A DNA stretch of 64,000 nt from Paracidovorax wautersii (lineage in GTDB: Bacteria > Pseudomonadota > Gammaproteobacteria > Burkholderiales > Burkholderiaceae_C): assembly GCA_009912175.1 (NCBI GenBank), contig WNDQ01000005.1:1-64000 (forward strand). Reading direction: 5' to 3'. Below the pieces are notes generated by a model. That model searched no databases. It saw only the letters and a list, made by a program, of their open reading frames with translations, and had not been told where the DNA came from. This document shows positions 56,578 to 64,000 of the stretch, in pieces. A program made the translations under genes and the position numbers. Numbering within the stretch: the first letter of the stretch is position 1; each line of letters begins with the position of its first letter.

Positions 56578-57612
56578 ATGCCGCTTCCCCTTCCTCATTC
56601 CCGACGCCGTTTGCTGCAAGGCGCGCTCACCGTGCTGGCCACCAGCGCGTTGTGGGTTGCCCAACCCGCGCACGCCGAGACCGGCACCGTGCGCATCGCC
56701 AAGCAGTTCGGCCTGCCGTACCTGCCGCTGATCGTGGCGCAGGACCAGGGCCTGATCGAAAAACACGCGCAGGCGCTGGGTGTGGCGCCGCTCCAGGTCG
56801 AATGGGTGCAACTGGCCAGCGGCACCGGCGTGACCGAGGCGCTGCTGGCCGGCGCGGTCGACTTCACGGGCGGGGGCATCGGTCCCTTGCTGCTGCTGTG
56901 GGATCGCACCCAGGGCAAGCTCGGCGTCAAGGCGGTCGCGGGGCTCGATGGCTCGACCGCCTTTCTCACCAGCAACAACCCGGCCGTCAAGACGGTGGCC
57001 GACTTCACCGAGAAGGACCGCATCGCGCTGCCGGGCGTGAAAGTCTCGGCACAGGCCCAGTGGTTGCAACTCGCGGCCTCGCGCATCTGGGGGATCGAAA
57101 ACTACACCCGGCTCGACCACCTGACCGTCTCGCTGCCGCACCCGGACGCCACCGCGGCGCTGATCGGCGGCAAGTCCGAGATCACCGCCAACTTTGCCGT
57201 CGCGCCGTTTGCCTACCAGCAGATCGCCAGCCCCAACGTCCACGTGGTGACGACCTCCGACGAGATCCTGGGCGGCCCGGCCACCAACACTTTCCTGTAC
57301 GGCACCACGGCGTTCCGCAATGCCAATCCGCAGGTGTTCAAGGCGGTCTTCGAGGCCGTGCGCGAAGCCCATCAGCGCATCGCCGCCGACAAGGCCGAGG
57401 CCGCGCGCGCCTACGTGCGCGTCACGCAGAGCAAGCAGACCCCCGAGGAAATCCTTGCCATCCTCAACAACCCGGCCCAGCGCGCCGTGCTCGCGGCGCG
57501 CGGCACCTACGCCCAGGCCGAGTTCCTCAACCGCATCGGCACGCTCAAGACCAAACCGGTGTCGTGGAAGGACTATGTGTTTCCCGAGCTGCAGGCTTTG
57601 GAAGGCAGTTGA
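56578..57612 (+). CDS. ABC transporter substrate-binding protein (SsuA/TauA/NrtA-like)
   Basis: The 344-residue protein has a Tat-like signal (SRRRLLQGALTVLATSALWV, cleavage near AHAET), then TVRIAKQFGLPYLPLIVAQD, ASGTGVTEALLAGAVDFTGG and GGKSEITANFAVAPFAYQQI, which form the two-lobe fold of binding proteins for sulfonates, nitrate and thiamine precursors. No permease or ATPase follows; the next genes are a toxin-antitoxin pair. The ligand is unknown. Like the SsuA-like protein at 26 kb it is an orphan receptor, and it lies close to the flavin-monooxygenase operon, which might use the same kind of substrate. Confidence 0.87.
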   Translation: MPLPLPHSRRRLLQGALTVLATSALWVAQPAHAETGTVRIAKQFGLPYLPLIVAQDQGLIEKHAQALGVAPLQVEWVQLASGTGVTEALLAGAVDFTGGGIGPLLLLWDRTQGKLGVKAVAGLDGSTAFLTSNNPAVKTVADFTEKDRIALPGVKVSAQAQWLQLAASRIWGIENYTRLDHLTVSLPHPDATAALIGGKSEITANFAVAPFAYQQIASPNVHVVTTSDEILGGPATNTFLYGTTAFRNANPQVFKAVFEAVREAHQRIAADKAEAARAYVRVTQSKQTPEEILAILNNPAQRAVLAARGTYAQAEFLNRIGTLKTKPVSWKDYVFPELQALEGS

Positions 57613-57660
57613 TGACGCCTAGGGCGCGGATGGAGGCTGTATTCGTCGGGATTCATTTGT

Positions 57661-57693
57661 AATACACTGCGTAATACGTGAATACACGAATAC
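57661..57693 (+). promoter_or_regulatory. Iteron-like operator of the toxin-antitoxin module
   Basis: AATAC occurs four times in the same direction, starting at 57661, 57673, 57681 and 57689, that is with steps of 12, 8 and 8 bases. The last copies form 8-base units of the type xxGAATAC. A short palindrome, CGTGAATACACG, covers 57678-57689. CopG-type ribbon-helix-helix antitoxins bind regularly spaced short repeats in their own promoter, and this array ends 31 bases before the antitoxin start. Confidence 0.6.
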
Positions 57694-57723
57694 ACGACGA
57701 AGGCTGAAGACAAGGAGGCCGAC

Positions 57724-57990
57724 ATGACCATTTCCATACGCCTGCCCGCCGACGACGAAGCCCTGCTGGAGCGCGCGGCCAGCCAGTTGCAGGTCAGCAA
57801 ATCGGAGTTCATCCGGCGCAGCATCGCCGCCTATGCGGCCAAGACGCTCCGGCCCGACCGCAGCGCGGCTGAAATCGATGCGCTCTACATCGGCCAGGGG
57901 GGCGGTCTGCGCCACCCGGACAGCGTGGCCGAACCGCGCCAACGCGCCATTCTGGAACGCCTGCGTGAAAAGCACGGATACGCTGACTGA
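57724..57990 (+). CDS. Ribbon-helix-helix (CopG-like) antitoxin
   Basis: The 88-residue protein begins with the ribbon-helix-helix strand MTISIRLPADDEALLERAAS and a second helix (VSKSEFIRRSIAAYAAK), followed by a probably flexible C-terminal part that would bind the toxin. A strong AAGGAGG ribosome site lies five bases upstream. It precedes and overlaps a PIN-domain gene by 26 bases, the normal order for a type II module, and should repress the operon through the repeat array just upstream. Confidence 0.86.
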   Translation: MTISIRLPADDEALLERAASQLQVSKSEFIRRSIAAYAAKTLRPDRSAAEIDALYIGQGGGLRHPDSVAEPRQRAILERLREKHGYAD

Positions 57991-58387
57991 CACCGGCTTT
58001 CTGGTGGCACTGTTCCATGACGGCGACCGGCACCATGCCGATGCCCGCCGCATGTTGCAGACGCTCGCCGGATCGCGCCTGTACACCGTCTGGGAAGTGT
58101 TGACCGAGGCCGGCCATCTGCTCGACGACGTTGGCAGACTCAATCTGATGCGCTGGACCGCGGCAGGCCGCCTGACCGTATTGGCCAGCGATCCCGCCAC
58201 CCTGGGCGCCATGGCCGATTTCATGGAACGCTACGCCGACGGCGGCGCGGACCTGGCCGATGTGGCCCTGGTGTTTGCCGCCGACCGCATGGGCATCTAC
58301 AACATCCTCACCGTGGACCGCAAGGATTTCGACCGCTACCGCAGCCCGAATGGGCGCAAGCTCAAGCGGCTCTGGCTCAAGGATTGA
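57965..58387 (+). CDS. PIN-domain toxin (VapC-like)
   Basis: The 140-residue protein has the PIN catalytic start LTDTGFLVALFHDGDRHH with the first Asp in LTDTG, a Glu in VWEVLTEAGHLL, and the C-terminal acidic cluster GGADLADVALVFAADRM followed by ILTVDRKDF. Such toxins cleave tRNA or rRNA. The GTG at 57965 is the likely start since it gives the standard N terminus and lies inside the antitoxin gene, which allows coupled translation with less toxin than antitoxin. All four expected acidic residues appear to be present, so it is probably active. Confidence 0.85.
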   Translation: MKSTDTLTDTGFLVALFHDGDRHHADARRMLQTLAGSRLYTVWEVLTEAGHLLDDVGRLNLMRWTAAGRLTVLASDPATLGAMADFMERYADGGADLADVALVFAADRMGIYNILTVDRKDFDRYRSPNGRKLKRLWLKD

Positions 58388-58400
58388 TGCCGGGGCTGGT

Positions 58401-59750
58401 TCACACGGACGACGCCAGCGCGGCCTGCGCGTAGCGGCTGACCGGATCCCGCAGCCCCAGGTGCTCGCGCAGCGTCGCGCCTTCGTAGTCGCGCCGGTAC
58501 AGGCCGCGTGATTGCAGGATGGGCACGACCTGTTCGGCGAAGTCGTTGAAGGCGGTGGGCGTGCCGCCGCGCACGATGAAGCCGTCGGCGGCGCGGGCTT
58601 CGAACCATTGCTGCAGGCCGTCGGCCACGTCTTCGGCGGTGCCCAGGAAGGTCGGGCGCGGCGTTGCCGATTCGAGCGCGGACTGGCGCAGCGTCAGGCC
58701 GCGCTCGCGCGCTTCCTGCTTGATGCGGTCGGTGGTGCTGCGAAAGCTGTTGGCGCCCAGGTCGCCGATGTCGGGGAAGGGCGCGTCCAGCGAGTATTGC
58801 GAGAAGTCGTGGTGCTCGAAGAAGCGGCCGAGGTAGGCCAGGGCGCTCTCGATGGTGACCAGCTCGGCGGTCTGCTGGTAGCGGCGCTCGGCGTCCTCGC
58901 GCGAGCTGCCGACGATGACGGTGATGCCCTGGAAGAGTCGCAGCTCGTCGCCACTGCGGCCGTTTTCTTCCAGCCGCCGGTGCACGTCGGCATAGAAGGC
59001 GCGGGCCGGCTCCAGCGCGTCCTGGTGGGTGTAGATGCCGTCGGCATGGCGCGCGGCCAGCCACTTGCCGTCTTCCGAGGCACCGGCCTGAAACAAGATG
59101 GGGCGGCCCTGCGGGGTGCGGCCGACGTTGAGCGGGCCTTCGACCGAGAAGTGTTTGCCGTGGTGGTTGAGGGTGTGCAGCTTGGCCGGGTCAAAAAACA
59201 CGCCGCTGGCCTTGTCGCGCACGAAGGCGTCGCCGTCCCACGAGTCCCACAGGCCTTTGGTCACGTCGAGGTACTCGTCGGCGATGCGGTAGCGCTCGGC
59301 GTGCTCGGGATGCTGCGCACGCGAGAAGTTGCGTGCCGAGCCTTCCAGCGGCGAGGTGACGACATTCCAGCCCGCGCGACCGCCGCTGAGGTGGTCCAGG
59401 CTGGCGAACTGGCGCGCGACGTTGAAGGGCTCGCTGTACGAGGTCGAGAGTGTGCCGACCAGACCGATGCGTTCGGTCACCGCCGCCAGCGCCGACAGCA
59501 GCGTGAGGGGCTCGAAACGGTTGAGAAAGTGCGGGATGGACTGCGCGTTGATGTGCAGGCCGTCGGCCACGAACAGGAAGTCGAACTTGGCGGCCTCGGC
59601 GCGGCGGGCCAGGTCCTGCACGAAGCGCACGTTGATGCTGGCGTCGGCCACGGCGTCGGGGTGGCGCCAGGCGGACATGTTGCCCGAAGCGCCCTGGATG
59701 ATGACACCCAGGTGGATCTGGCGGCGGGCAGAAGAAGTGGTCGTGCTCAT
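58401..59750 (-). CDS. NtaA/SnaA/DszA-family flavin-dependent monooxygenase
   Basis: The 449-residue protein has the luciferase-like barrel of the two-component FMNH2-dependent monooxygenases: [20 protein letters not shown] at the N terminus, [20 protein letters not shown], the conserved [40 protein letters not shown] and [13 protein letters not shown]. Family members oxidise nitrilotriacetate, EDTA, dibenzothiophene sulfone or dimethyl sulfide with a separate flavin reductase, which is not in the window. It is the last gene of the peptide-type ABC transporter operon, 32 bases after the ATPase gene, suggesting that the imported compound is its substrate. Confidence 0.9.
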   Translation of the reverse strand: MSTTTSSARRQIHLGVIIQGASGNMSAWRHPDAVADASINVRFVQDLARRAEAAKFDFLFVADGLHINAQSIPHFLNRFEPLTLLSALAAVTERIGLVGTLSTSYSEPFNVARQFASLDHLSGGRAGWNVVTSPLEGSARNFSRAQHPEHAERYRIADEYLDVTKGLWDSWDGDAFVRDKASGVFFDPAKLHTLNHHGKHFSVEGPLNVGRTPQGRPILFQAGASEDGKWLAARHADGIYTHQDALEPARAFYADVHRRLEENGRSGDELRLFQGITVIVGSSREDAERRYQQTAELVTIESALAYLGRFFEHHDFSQYSLDAPFPDIGDLGANSFRSTTDRIKQEARERGLTLRQSALESATPRPTFLGTAEDVADGLQQWFEARAADGFIVRGGTPTAFNDFAEQVVPILQSRGLYRRDYEGATLREHLGLRDPVSRYAQAALASSV

Positions 59751-59782
59751 GATGAAAGAAGGAAGAACAGGGAAGGGCGGCG

Positions 59783-61477
59783 TCAGGCGATGGCGCGCAA
59801 GGGTTCGCGCCAGTCGGCCTGGGCCGCGTCGGGCGTGGGCAGCACGGGCAGGGCATCGAGCAAGGCGCGTGTGTAGGCGTGGCGGGGCGCGGCAAAGACG
59901 GTCTGGACCTCGCCGGCCTCGACCACCTGGCCGCTTTTCATGACGAGCACGCGGTCGGCCACGTGGTGCACCACGCCCAGGTCGTGCGAGATGAAGAGCA
60001 GCGCGGTGCCGTGTTCGGCCTGCAGCTCGGCCAGCAGGTCCAGCACCTGGGCCTGGATCGAGACGTCGAGCGCGCTGACCGGCTCGTCGGCCACCAGCAG
60101 CGCGGGGTTGGGCGCAAAAGCGCGCGCGATGGCCACACGCTGGCGCTGGCCGCCCGACAGCTCGCGCGGGTAGCGGTCGTAGTAGGCGGGGCCCAGGCGT
60201 ACCTCGTCGAGCAGTTGCAGCACGCGCTGGCGGCGCGCGTCGCCAAAAACCTGCACCGTGTCCAGGCTCTCGCCAATGATGCGGCCCACGGTGTAGCGCG
60301 GGTCGAACGAGCTGTAAGGGTCTTGCGCGATGAACTGCAGGCCGGCGCGGCGCGGGCGGCGTTCACGCTCGCGCAGTTCGCTCCAGGGCTGGCCGTCCAG
60401 CAGCACACGCCCGCCGTCCGGCTGCGTCAGCCCGAGCACGATGCGGGCCACCGTGGTCTTGCCCGAGCCCGATTCGCCGACGATGCCCAGTGTCTCGCCG
60501 GCCGACAGCGTGAACGAGACGTCGTCCACCGCGCGCGGCGCGTCGTCGGCCGTGCCATAGCGTTTGACCAGGTTCTCGGCCACCAGCACGGGCCGCCGGT
60601 GGTCGATGCGTTTGGGTGGCAGCGGTGTGCGTGCGGCTGCCGCGTCGTCGGCCGCGGGCGACAGCCGCCAGCCGCGCGATTCAGCCGTGGGCACGGCCTG
60701 CAGCAACTGCCGTGTGTAGGCGTGGCGCGGGGCGAGTAGCACGTCGCGCGTGCGGCCCTGCTCGACCACTTCGCCGGCCTTCATGACCAGCACGTGGTCG
60801 GCCAGTTCGCTGACGACGGCCAGGTCGTGGCTGATGAGCAGCAGCGCATTGCCGAGCGCGCGGCGCTGCTTGAGCAGTTCCAGGATTTGCTGCTGCACCG
60901 TCATGTCCAGCGCGGTGGTGGGTTCGTCGGCGATCAGCAGCGCGGGCTCGCCCGCGATGGCCGTGCCGATCAGCGCGCGTTGGCGCAGGCCGCCCGAAAG
61001 CTGGTGCGGATACTGCGGCAGCCGGCGTTCCGGGTCGGGAATGCCGATGGCGCGCAGGATGGCCGCGCTGCGCTCGCCGATGGCGCGGCGCGGCAGGTCG
61101 GTCTGCACCCGCAGCACTTCGCCCAGCAGGTCGCGGATGCGGCACAGCGGGTCGAGCGAGACCAGCGCGTCCTGCAACACAAAGCCGATCTGGCTGCCGC
61201 GCACGCGCCGCCATTGGCGCTCGCCGTGGCGCAGCACGTTCTGGCCGCCGATCTCGAAACGGTCGGCGCGCACGATGGCGCGTGCGCCGTTGAGGCCGAC
61301 CAGCGCACGTGCGGTGACCGATTTTCCCGAGCCCGATTCGCCCACCAGCGCGACCGATTCGCCGGGGTAAATCGTCAGGCTCAGGCCCGAGACGACGGTG
61401 CGTTCGGTGCGTCCGTCACGAAAGGCGATCGAGAGGTTCTCGATGCGCACCAGCGGTGTGGGTGAAGTCGACGTCAT
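59783..61477 (-). CDS. Dipeptide-type ABC transporter ATPase with two nucleotide-binding domains
   Basis: The 564-residue protein fuses DppD-like and DppF-like ATPases. The first half has Walker [18 protein letters not shown], signature [17 protein letters not shown] and Walker [17 protein letters not shown]; the second has [34 protein letters not shown] and [16 protein letters not shown]. Each is followed by the C-terminal oligopeptide-type extension ([14 protein letters not shown] and [14 protein letters not shown]). This layout is common in importers of glutathione, peptides, nickel or opines. Its ATG overlaps the permease stop (ATGA), so it belongs to the same operon. Confidence 0.94.
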   Translation of the reverse strand: MTSTSPTPLVRIENLSIAFRDGRTERTVVSGLSLTIYPGESVALVGESGSGKSVTARALVGLNGARAIVRADRFEIGGQNVLRHGERQWRRVRGSQIGFVLQDALVSLDPLCRIRDLLGEVLRVQTDLPRRAIGERSAAILRAIGIPDPERRLPQYPHQLSGGLRQRALIGTAIAGEPALLIADEPTTALDMTVQQQILELLKQRRALGNALLLISHDLAVVSELADHVLVMKAGEVVEQGRTRDVLLAPRHAYTRQLLQAVPTAESRGWRLSPAADDAAAARTPLPPKRIDHRRPVLVAENLVKRYGTADDAPRAVDDVSFTLSAGETLGIVGESGSGKTTVARIVLGLTQPDGGRVLLDGQPWSELRERERRPRRAGLQFIAQDPYSSFDPRYTVGRIIGESLDTVQVFGDARRQRVLQLLDEVRLGPAYYDRYPRELSGGQRQRVAIARAFAPNPALLVADEPVSALDVSIQAQVLDLLAELQAEHGTALLFISHDLGVVHHVADRVLVMKSGQVVEAGEVQTVFAAPRHAYTRALLDALPVLPTPDAAQADWREPLRAIA

Positions 61478-62358
61478 GCGGTCTCCCGTCCTTCAAAACG
61501 GGCCTGCCAGTAGCGGCCCAGGGCACTGACGGCGATCACGGTCAGCGTGATGGCCACGCCCGGCCAGACGGCGATCCACCAGGCGTTGTAGAGGTAGTTG
61601 CGGCCTTCGGCCAGCATCAGGCCCCATTCGGCGGCGGGCGGCTGCGGGCCCATGCCCAGAAAGCTCAGGCCCGCCGTGCCGATGATGGCCGTGCCCAGCC
61701 CGATGGTCGCCAGGATGGGCACCTGCGCCACCGCGTGCGGCAGCACGTGGCGCCACACCAGCACCCAGGGCGACAGGCCCAGCGTGCGCGCCTGCTCGAC
61801 GTAGCCCGACTCGGTGACCACGAAGGTCTGCGCGCGCACCACCCGCGCGAAACGCGGAACCGAGGCCACACCCAGCGCGAAGACGAGGTTGACCGTGCCC
61901 GCGCCGGTGAACGAGATCAGCATCAGTGCCAGCAGCAGATCGGGAAAGGCCGAGACCACGTCCAGGAAGCGTGTGATGAATTCGTCGAGCGCGCCGCGCG
62001 CCAGCCCGGCCAGCAGGCCCAGCACGGTGCCGGCCACGGTGGCCAGCAGCATGGCGCCCGCGCTGATGAGCAGCGAATAACGCGCGCCGTGCACGATGCG
62101 TGCATAGATGTCGCGCCCAAGCTGGTCGGTGCCCAGCCAGTGCTCGGCACTGCTGCCGAATTGCGCGGCCAGCGGGTCGGCGGCCAAGGGGTCGTAGCCA
62201 GTCAGCCAAGCTGGCGCGACGGTGGCGATGGCCGCCAGCACCAGGTAGGCCGCCGCCAGCACCAGGCCGGGGTGGCGCAGCGCCCAGGCGCCCGCGCGGC
62301 GGGCCGTGGCCAGCCAGGCGACGGGGACAAAAAGGGGAGAAGCGAGGGGCGTGCTCAT
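61474..62358 (-). CDS. Dipeptide-type ABC transporter permease (DppC-like)
   Basis: The 294-residue inner-membrane protein has six helices. The DppC-type N terminus includes the conserved periplasmic block HWLGTDQLGRDIYARIVHGA, and the ATPase-contacting EAA loop reads YVEQARTLGLSPWVLVWRHV. It forms the translocation channel with the DppB-like permease encoded 28 bases upstream. It overlaps the ATPase gene by four bases. The start at 62358 gives a short basic N terminus before the first helix. Confidence 0.93.
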   Translation of the reverse strand: MSTPLASPLFVPVAWLATARRAGAWALRHPGLVLAAAYLVLAAIATVAPAWLTGYDPLAADPLAAQFGSSAEHWLGTDQLGRDIYARIVHGARYSLLISAGAMLLATVAGTVLGLLAGLARGALDEFITRFLDVVSAFPDLLLALMLISFTGAGTVNLVFALGVASVPRFARVVRAQTFVVTESGYVEQARTLGLSPWVLVWRHVLPHAVAQVPILATIGLGTAIIGTAGLSFLGMGPQPPAAEWGLMLAEGRNYLYNAWWIAVWPGVAITLTVIAVSALGRYWQARFEGRETA

Positions 62359-62386
62359 GGTGCAGCGTCCTGGTCGAAAGAGGGAG

Positions 62387-63385
62387 TCAGTGGCGTGCGC
62401 GGCGGTCGCGCAGGCGGGGGTCGATCAGCAGGTAGAGCAGGTCGACCAGCGTGCTGAGCACGACGTAGATGAAGGCCGAGAAGATGGCCACGGCCAGCAC
62501 CACGGGCATGTCCTGCGCGAGCACGGCTTCGACCGTGATCTTGCCCAGGCCGGGCCGGCCGAAGACCTGCTCGGTGATGACGGCACCGCCCAGCAGTCCG
62601 CCGAACAGCCAGCCTGCCAGCGTGACGGCGGGCAGCGCCGCGTGGCGCAGGGCATGGCGCAGGCGCAGCGCCAGGCTGCTCACGCCCCAGGCGCGCACGG
62701 TCAGCGCAAAGGGCTCTTCCAATGCACGTTCCAGGCCCTGGCGCAGCACCTGGCCAATCACCGCGCCTTGCGCCAGCCCGAGCGAGATGGCCGGCAGCAC
62801 CAGCGATTGCCAGCCCCGGTCGCCCGCGACCGGGAACAGCTTGAGCGTGAAGCTGAAGACGAACAGCAGCACGATGCCCAGCCAGAACGAGGGCGTGGAG
62901 GCGATCACCAGTTCCAGCCCCGAGGCCACGCGCGAACCCCAGCGGCGGCCGGCGGTGAGCACGGCCAGGCCGACCGCGAACACGATCGAGACCAGCAGTG
63001 CCGCGCCCGTGAGCTTGAGCGTGGGCCCCAGTTGCGAGAGCACCAGATCACCAACGTCGGTGTTGAGGATGTAGGAGCGGCCGAAGTCGCCGTGCACGAT
63101 GCGCCAGAGATAGAGCAGGTATTGCTCGTAGAGCGGGCGGTCCAGCCCCCATTCCTGGCGGATGGCCGCTTCCAGCGCGGGCGTGCTGACCTGCTCGCCG
63201 ATCAGCACGTCGACCACGTCGCCGGGCGCCAGTTGAACGGCGGCGAAGGACAGCGTGACGGCGGCCCACAGCACCAGCGCGCCGGTGGCGATGCGCACGG
63301 CCACGGGCGAGCGCAGCAGGGCCAGCACGGTGCGCCACGCGCGCGGCAGCGTCAGGGAAGGGGCGAGCGTTTGAGGCAGGCTCAT
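62387..63385 (-). CDS. Dipeptide-type ABC transporter permease (DppB-like)
   Basis: The 332-residue protein is the first permease of the operon. It shows the DppB features LGLDRPLYEQYLLYL-like block (read WGLDRPLYEQYLLYLWRIVH), FGRSYILNTDVGDLVLSQLG, the EAA loop LTVRAWGVSSLALRLRHALR and VITEQVFGRPGLGKITVEAV near the C terminus. The ATG at 63385 is used; an open extension to 63427 runs into the binding-protein gene and has no family similarity. The substrate is set by the binding protein encoded just upstream. Confidence 0.92.
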   Translation of the reverse strand: MSLPQTLAPSLTLPRAWRTVLALLRSPVAVRIATGALVLWAAVTLSFAAVQLAPGDVVDVLIGEQVSTPALEAAIRQEWGLDRPLYEQYLLYLWRIVHGDFGRSYILNTDVGDLVLSQLGPTLKLTGAALLVSIVFAVGLAVLTAGRRWGSRVASGLELVIASTPSFWLGIVLLFVFSFTLKLFPVAGDRGWQSLVLPAISLGLAQGAVIGQVLRQGLERALEEPFALTVRAWGVSSLALRLRHALRHAALPAVTLAGWLFGGLLGGAVITEQVFGRPGLGKITVEAVLAQDMPVVLAVAIFSAFIYVVLSTLVDLLYLLIDPRLRDRRARH

Positions 63386-63408
63386 GGTGGTGTTTCCAGG
63401 ATGGGGCC

Positions 63409-64000
63409 TCAGCGGCGCTCGACCCACACGTCGTAGGCGTTTTCGGGCATCTGCGCCAGCGGCCGGAAACGCAGGCCGTGCACGTGGGTGCCGGCGGCGA
63501 TCTGGTCTTCGGGGATGTACAGCGGCACCGCCAGCGCCTGGTCGGCCACGGCGAACAGCTGCAGCGCGCCGTACTGGCGGCGGCGCTCAGCCAGGTGCGC
63601 AGTTCGGGCGGCGGCGCTCAGCCAGGTGCGCAGTTCGGGCGCGGCCGTGCGGCTGTAGTTGATGGCGCCACCCTGGTCGACGGGCAGGTAGTTGTATTCG
63701 AGGTTCAGGCCGTCGGTGTCGGTGCGCGAGTTGGGAATGGCGCCGAATTCGCCCGTCTTGCGCACGTCGGCGTAGGTGCCCGAATCGACATAGCGCAGCT
63801 TCAGGTCCAGCCCCAGGCGCTGGCGGGCTTGCGCCTGCAAGGCCTGCAGCAGCACGTCGCGCTGGTCGCGCACGGTGGCCTGGGCCTGCACCACGTCGAC
63901 GGCCAGGCGCTGGCCGTCCTTGATGCGGTAGCCCTGCGCGTCGCGCGCGGTCCAGCCGGCTTCGTCGAGCAACTGGTTGGCCCGCGCGGGGTTGTTGCCG
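63409..64000 (-). CDS. Family 5 ABC transporter substrate-binding protein, C-terminal part (runs off window)
   Basis: This open frame reaches the right edge and encodes the last ~197 residues of a dipeptide/oligopeptide-type binding protein. Visible parts are NQLLDEAGWTARDAQGYRIK, VVQAQATVRDQRDVLLQALQ, DVRKTGEFGAIPNSRTDTDG, VPLYIPEDQIAAG and the C-terminal FRPLAQMPENAYDVWVERR. The start, signal peptide and most of the ligand pocket are outside the window. It heads the operon that continues with two permeases, the ATPase and the flavin monooxygenase. A 31-bp tandem repeat lies inside it and leaves the frame open. Confidence 0.88.
   Translation of the reverse strand, partial: GNNPARANQLLDEAGWTARDAQGYRIKDGQRLAVDVVQAQATVRDQRDVLLQALQAQARQRLGLDLKLRYVDSGTYADVRKTGEFGAIPNSRTDTDGLNLEYNYLPVDQGGAINYSRTAAPELRTWLSAAARTAHLAERRRQYGALQLFAVADQALAVPLYIPEDQIAAGTHVHGLRFRPLAQMPENAYDVWVERR
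63580..63641. repeat. Exact 31-bp tandem repeat inside the binding-protein gene
   Basis: The 31-base unit, containing GGCGCTCAGCCAGGTGCGCA, occurs twice in direct succession (63580-63610 and 63611-63641). As 31 is one more than a multiple of three, the two copies are translated in different frames on the coding (minus) strand: one as PELRTWLSAAA, the other as ARTAHLAERR. Both readings are free of stops, and the normal family sequence continues on both sides. Confidence 0.8.

Overview
This is a 64 kb chromosomal window of a GC-rich Gram-negative bacterium, most likely a betaproteobacterium of the order Burkholderiales (Comamonadaceae or Alcaligenaceae type). The reasons are the system II cytochrome c maturation pair ResB/CcsB, an Lrp-linked phenylalanine hydroxylase, several Bug/Tct tricarboxylate-type transport genes, LpxO, the LolCD system and a generally dense coding layout with many 4-base ATGA overlaps. 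Nearly all of the very long overlapping reading frames on the opposite strands are GC-driven shadows and are not annotated.

Layout. 0-0.3 kb: right end of an IS3-type insertion sequence. 0.4-12.6 kb: cytochrome c maturation (resB-ccsB), phhA divergent from an Lrp regulator, a 3-hydroxyisobutyrate-dehydrogenase-like gene convergent with mobA, a flavin oxidoreductase, aconitase acnA, a nitroreductase and a FlxA-like coiled-coil protein. 12.8-18.3 kb: a metallo-beta-lactamase-fold lipoprotein, then a sensing cassette in which two Bug-type periplasmic receptors flank a TctD/TctE-like two-component system; the first receptor is frameshifted. 18.3-34.6 kb: mostly housekeeping genes (lpxO, FAD monooxygenase, copper chaperone, ilvE, radA, a MscS channel, an SsuA-like binding protein, recJ, lolC-lolD, a DMT exporter, a Do protease).

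34.8-46.1 kb is a complete ferric-siderophore uptake and surface-signalling locus: an ECF sigma factor and FecR-like regulator, TonB receptor, binding protein, two FecCD permeases, ATPase and FhuF-like reductase on the minus strand, and a second TonB receptor on the plus strand. Four of its genes carry a disabling change as read: in-frame TAG codons in fecR and in the second receptor, and single-base frameshifts in the first receptor and one permease. A 269-bp MITE-like element sits exactly at the end of the second receptor gene. A separate PadR regulator plus siderophore-interacting reductase pair lies at 48.3-49.7 kb.

46.4-54.2 kb: PIN-domain gene, RlmL-like methyltransferase, TatD hydrolase, an inosine-type DNA glycosylase, a frameshifted spermidine-synthase-like gene, and a gspE-like ATPase gene broken by a one-base deletion and an exact 175-bp tandem duplication. 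54.5-56.4 kb: tctB-tctA, with tctA apparently lacking about 33 conserved residues and ending early at a TGA where the family has Trp. 56.6-64 kb: an SsuA/TauA-like binding protein, a CopG/PIN toxin-antitoxin module with an iteron-like operator, and a minus-strand operon of peptide-type ABC transporter genes followed by an NtaA/DszA-type flavin monooxygenase, running off the right edge.

The recurring theme is gene decay, or its imitation by sequencing error. Eight genes are broken. All the frameshifts fall in short G/C runs or repeats, and all three nonsense codons could each arise by one C:G-to-T:A transition. Several leader and operator structures are also visible and listed.
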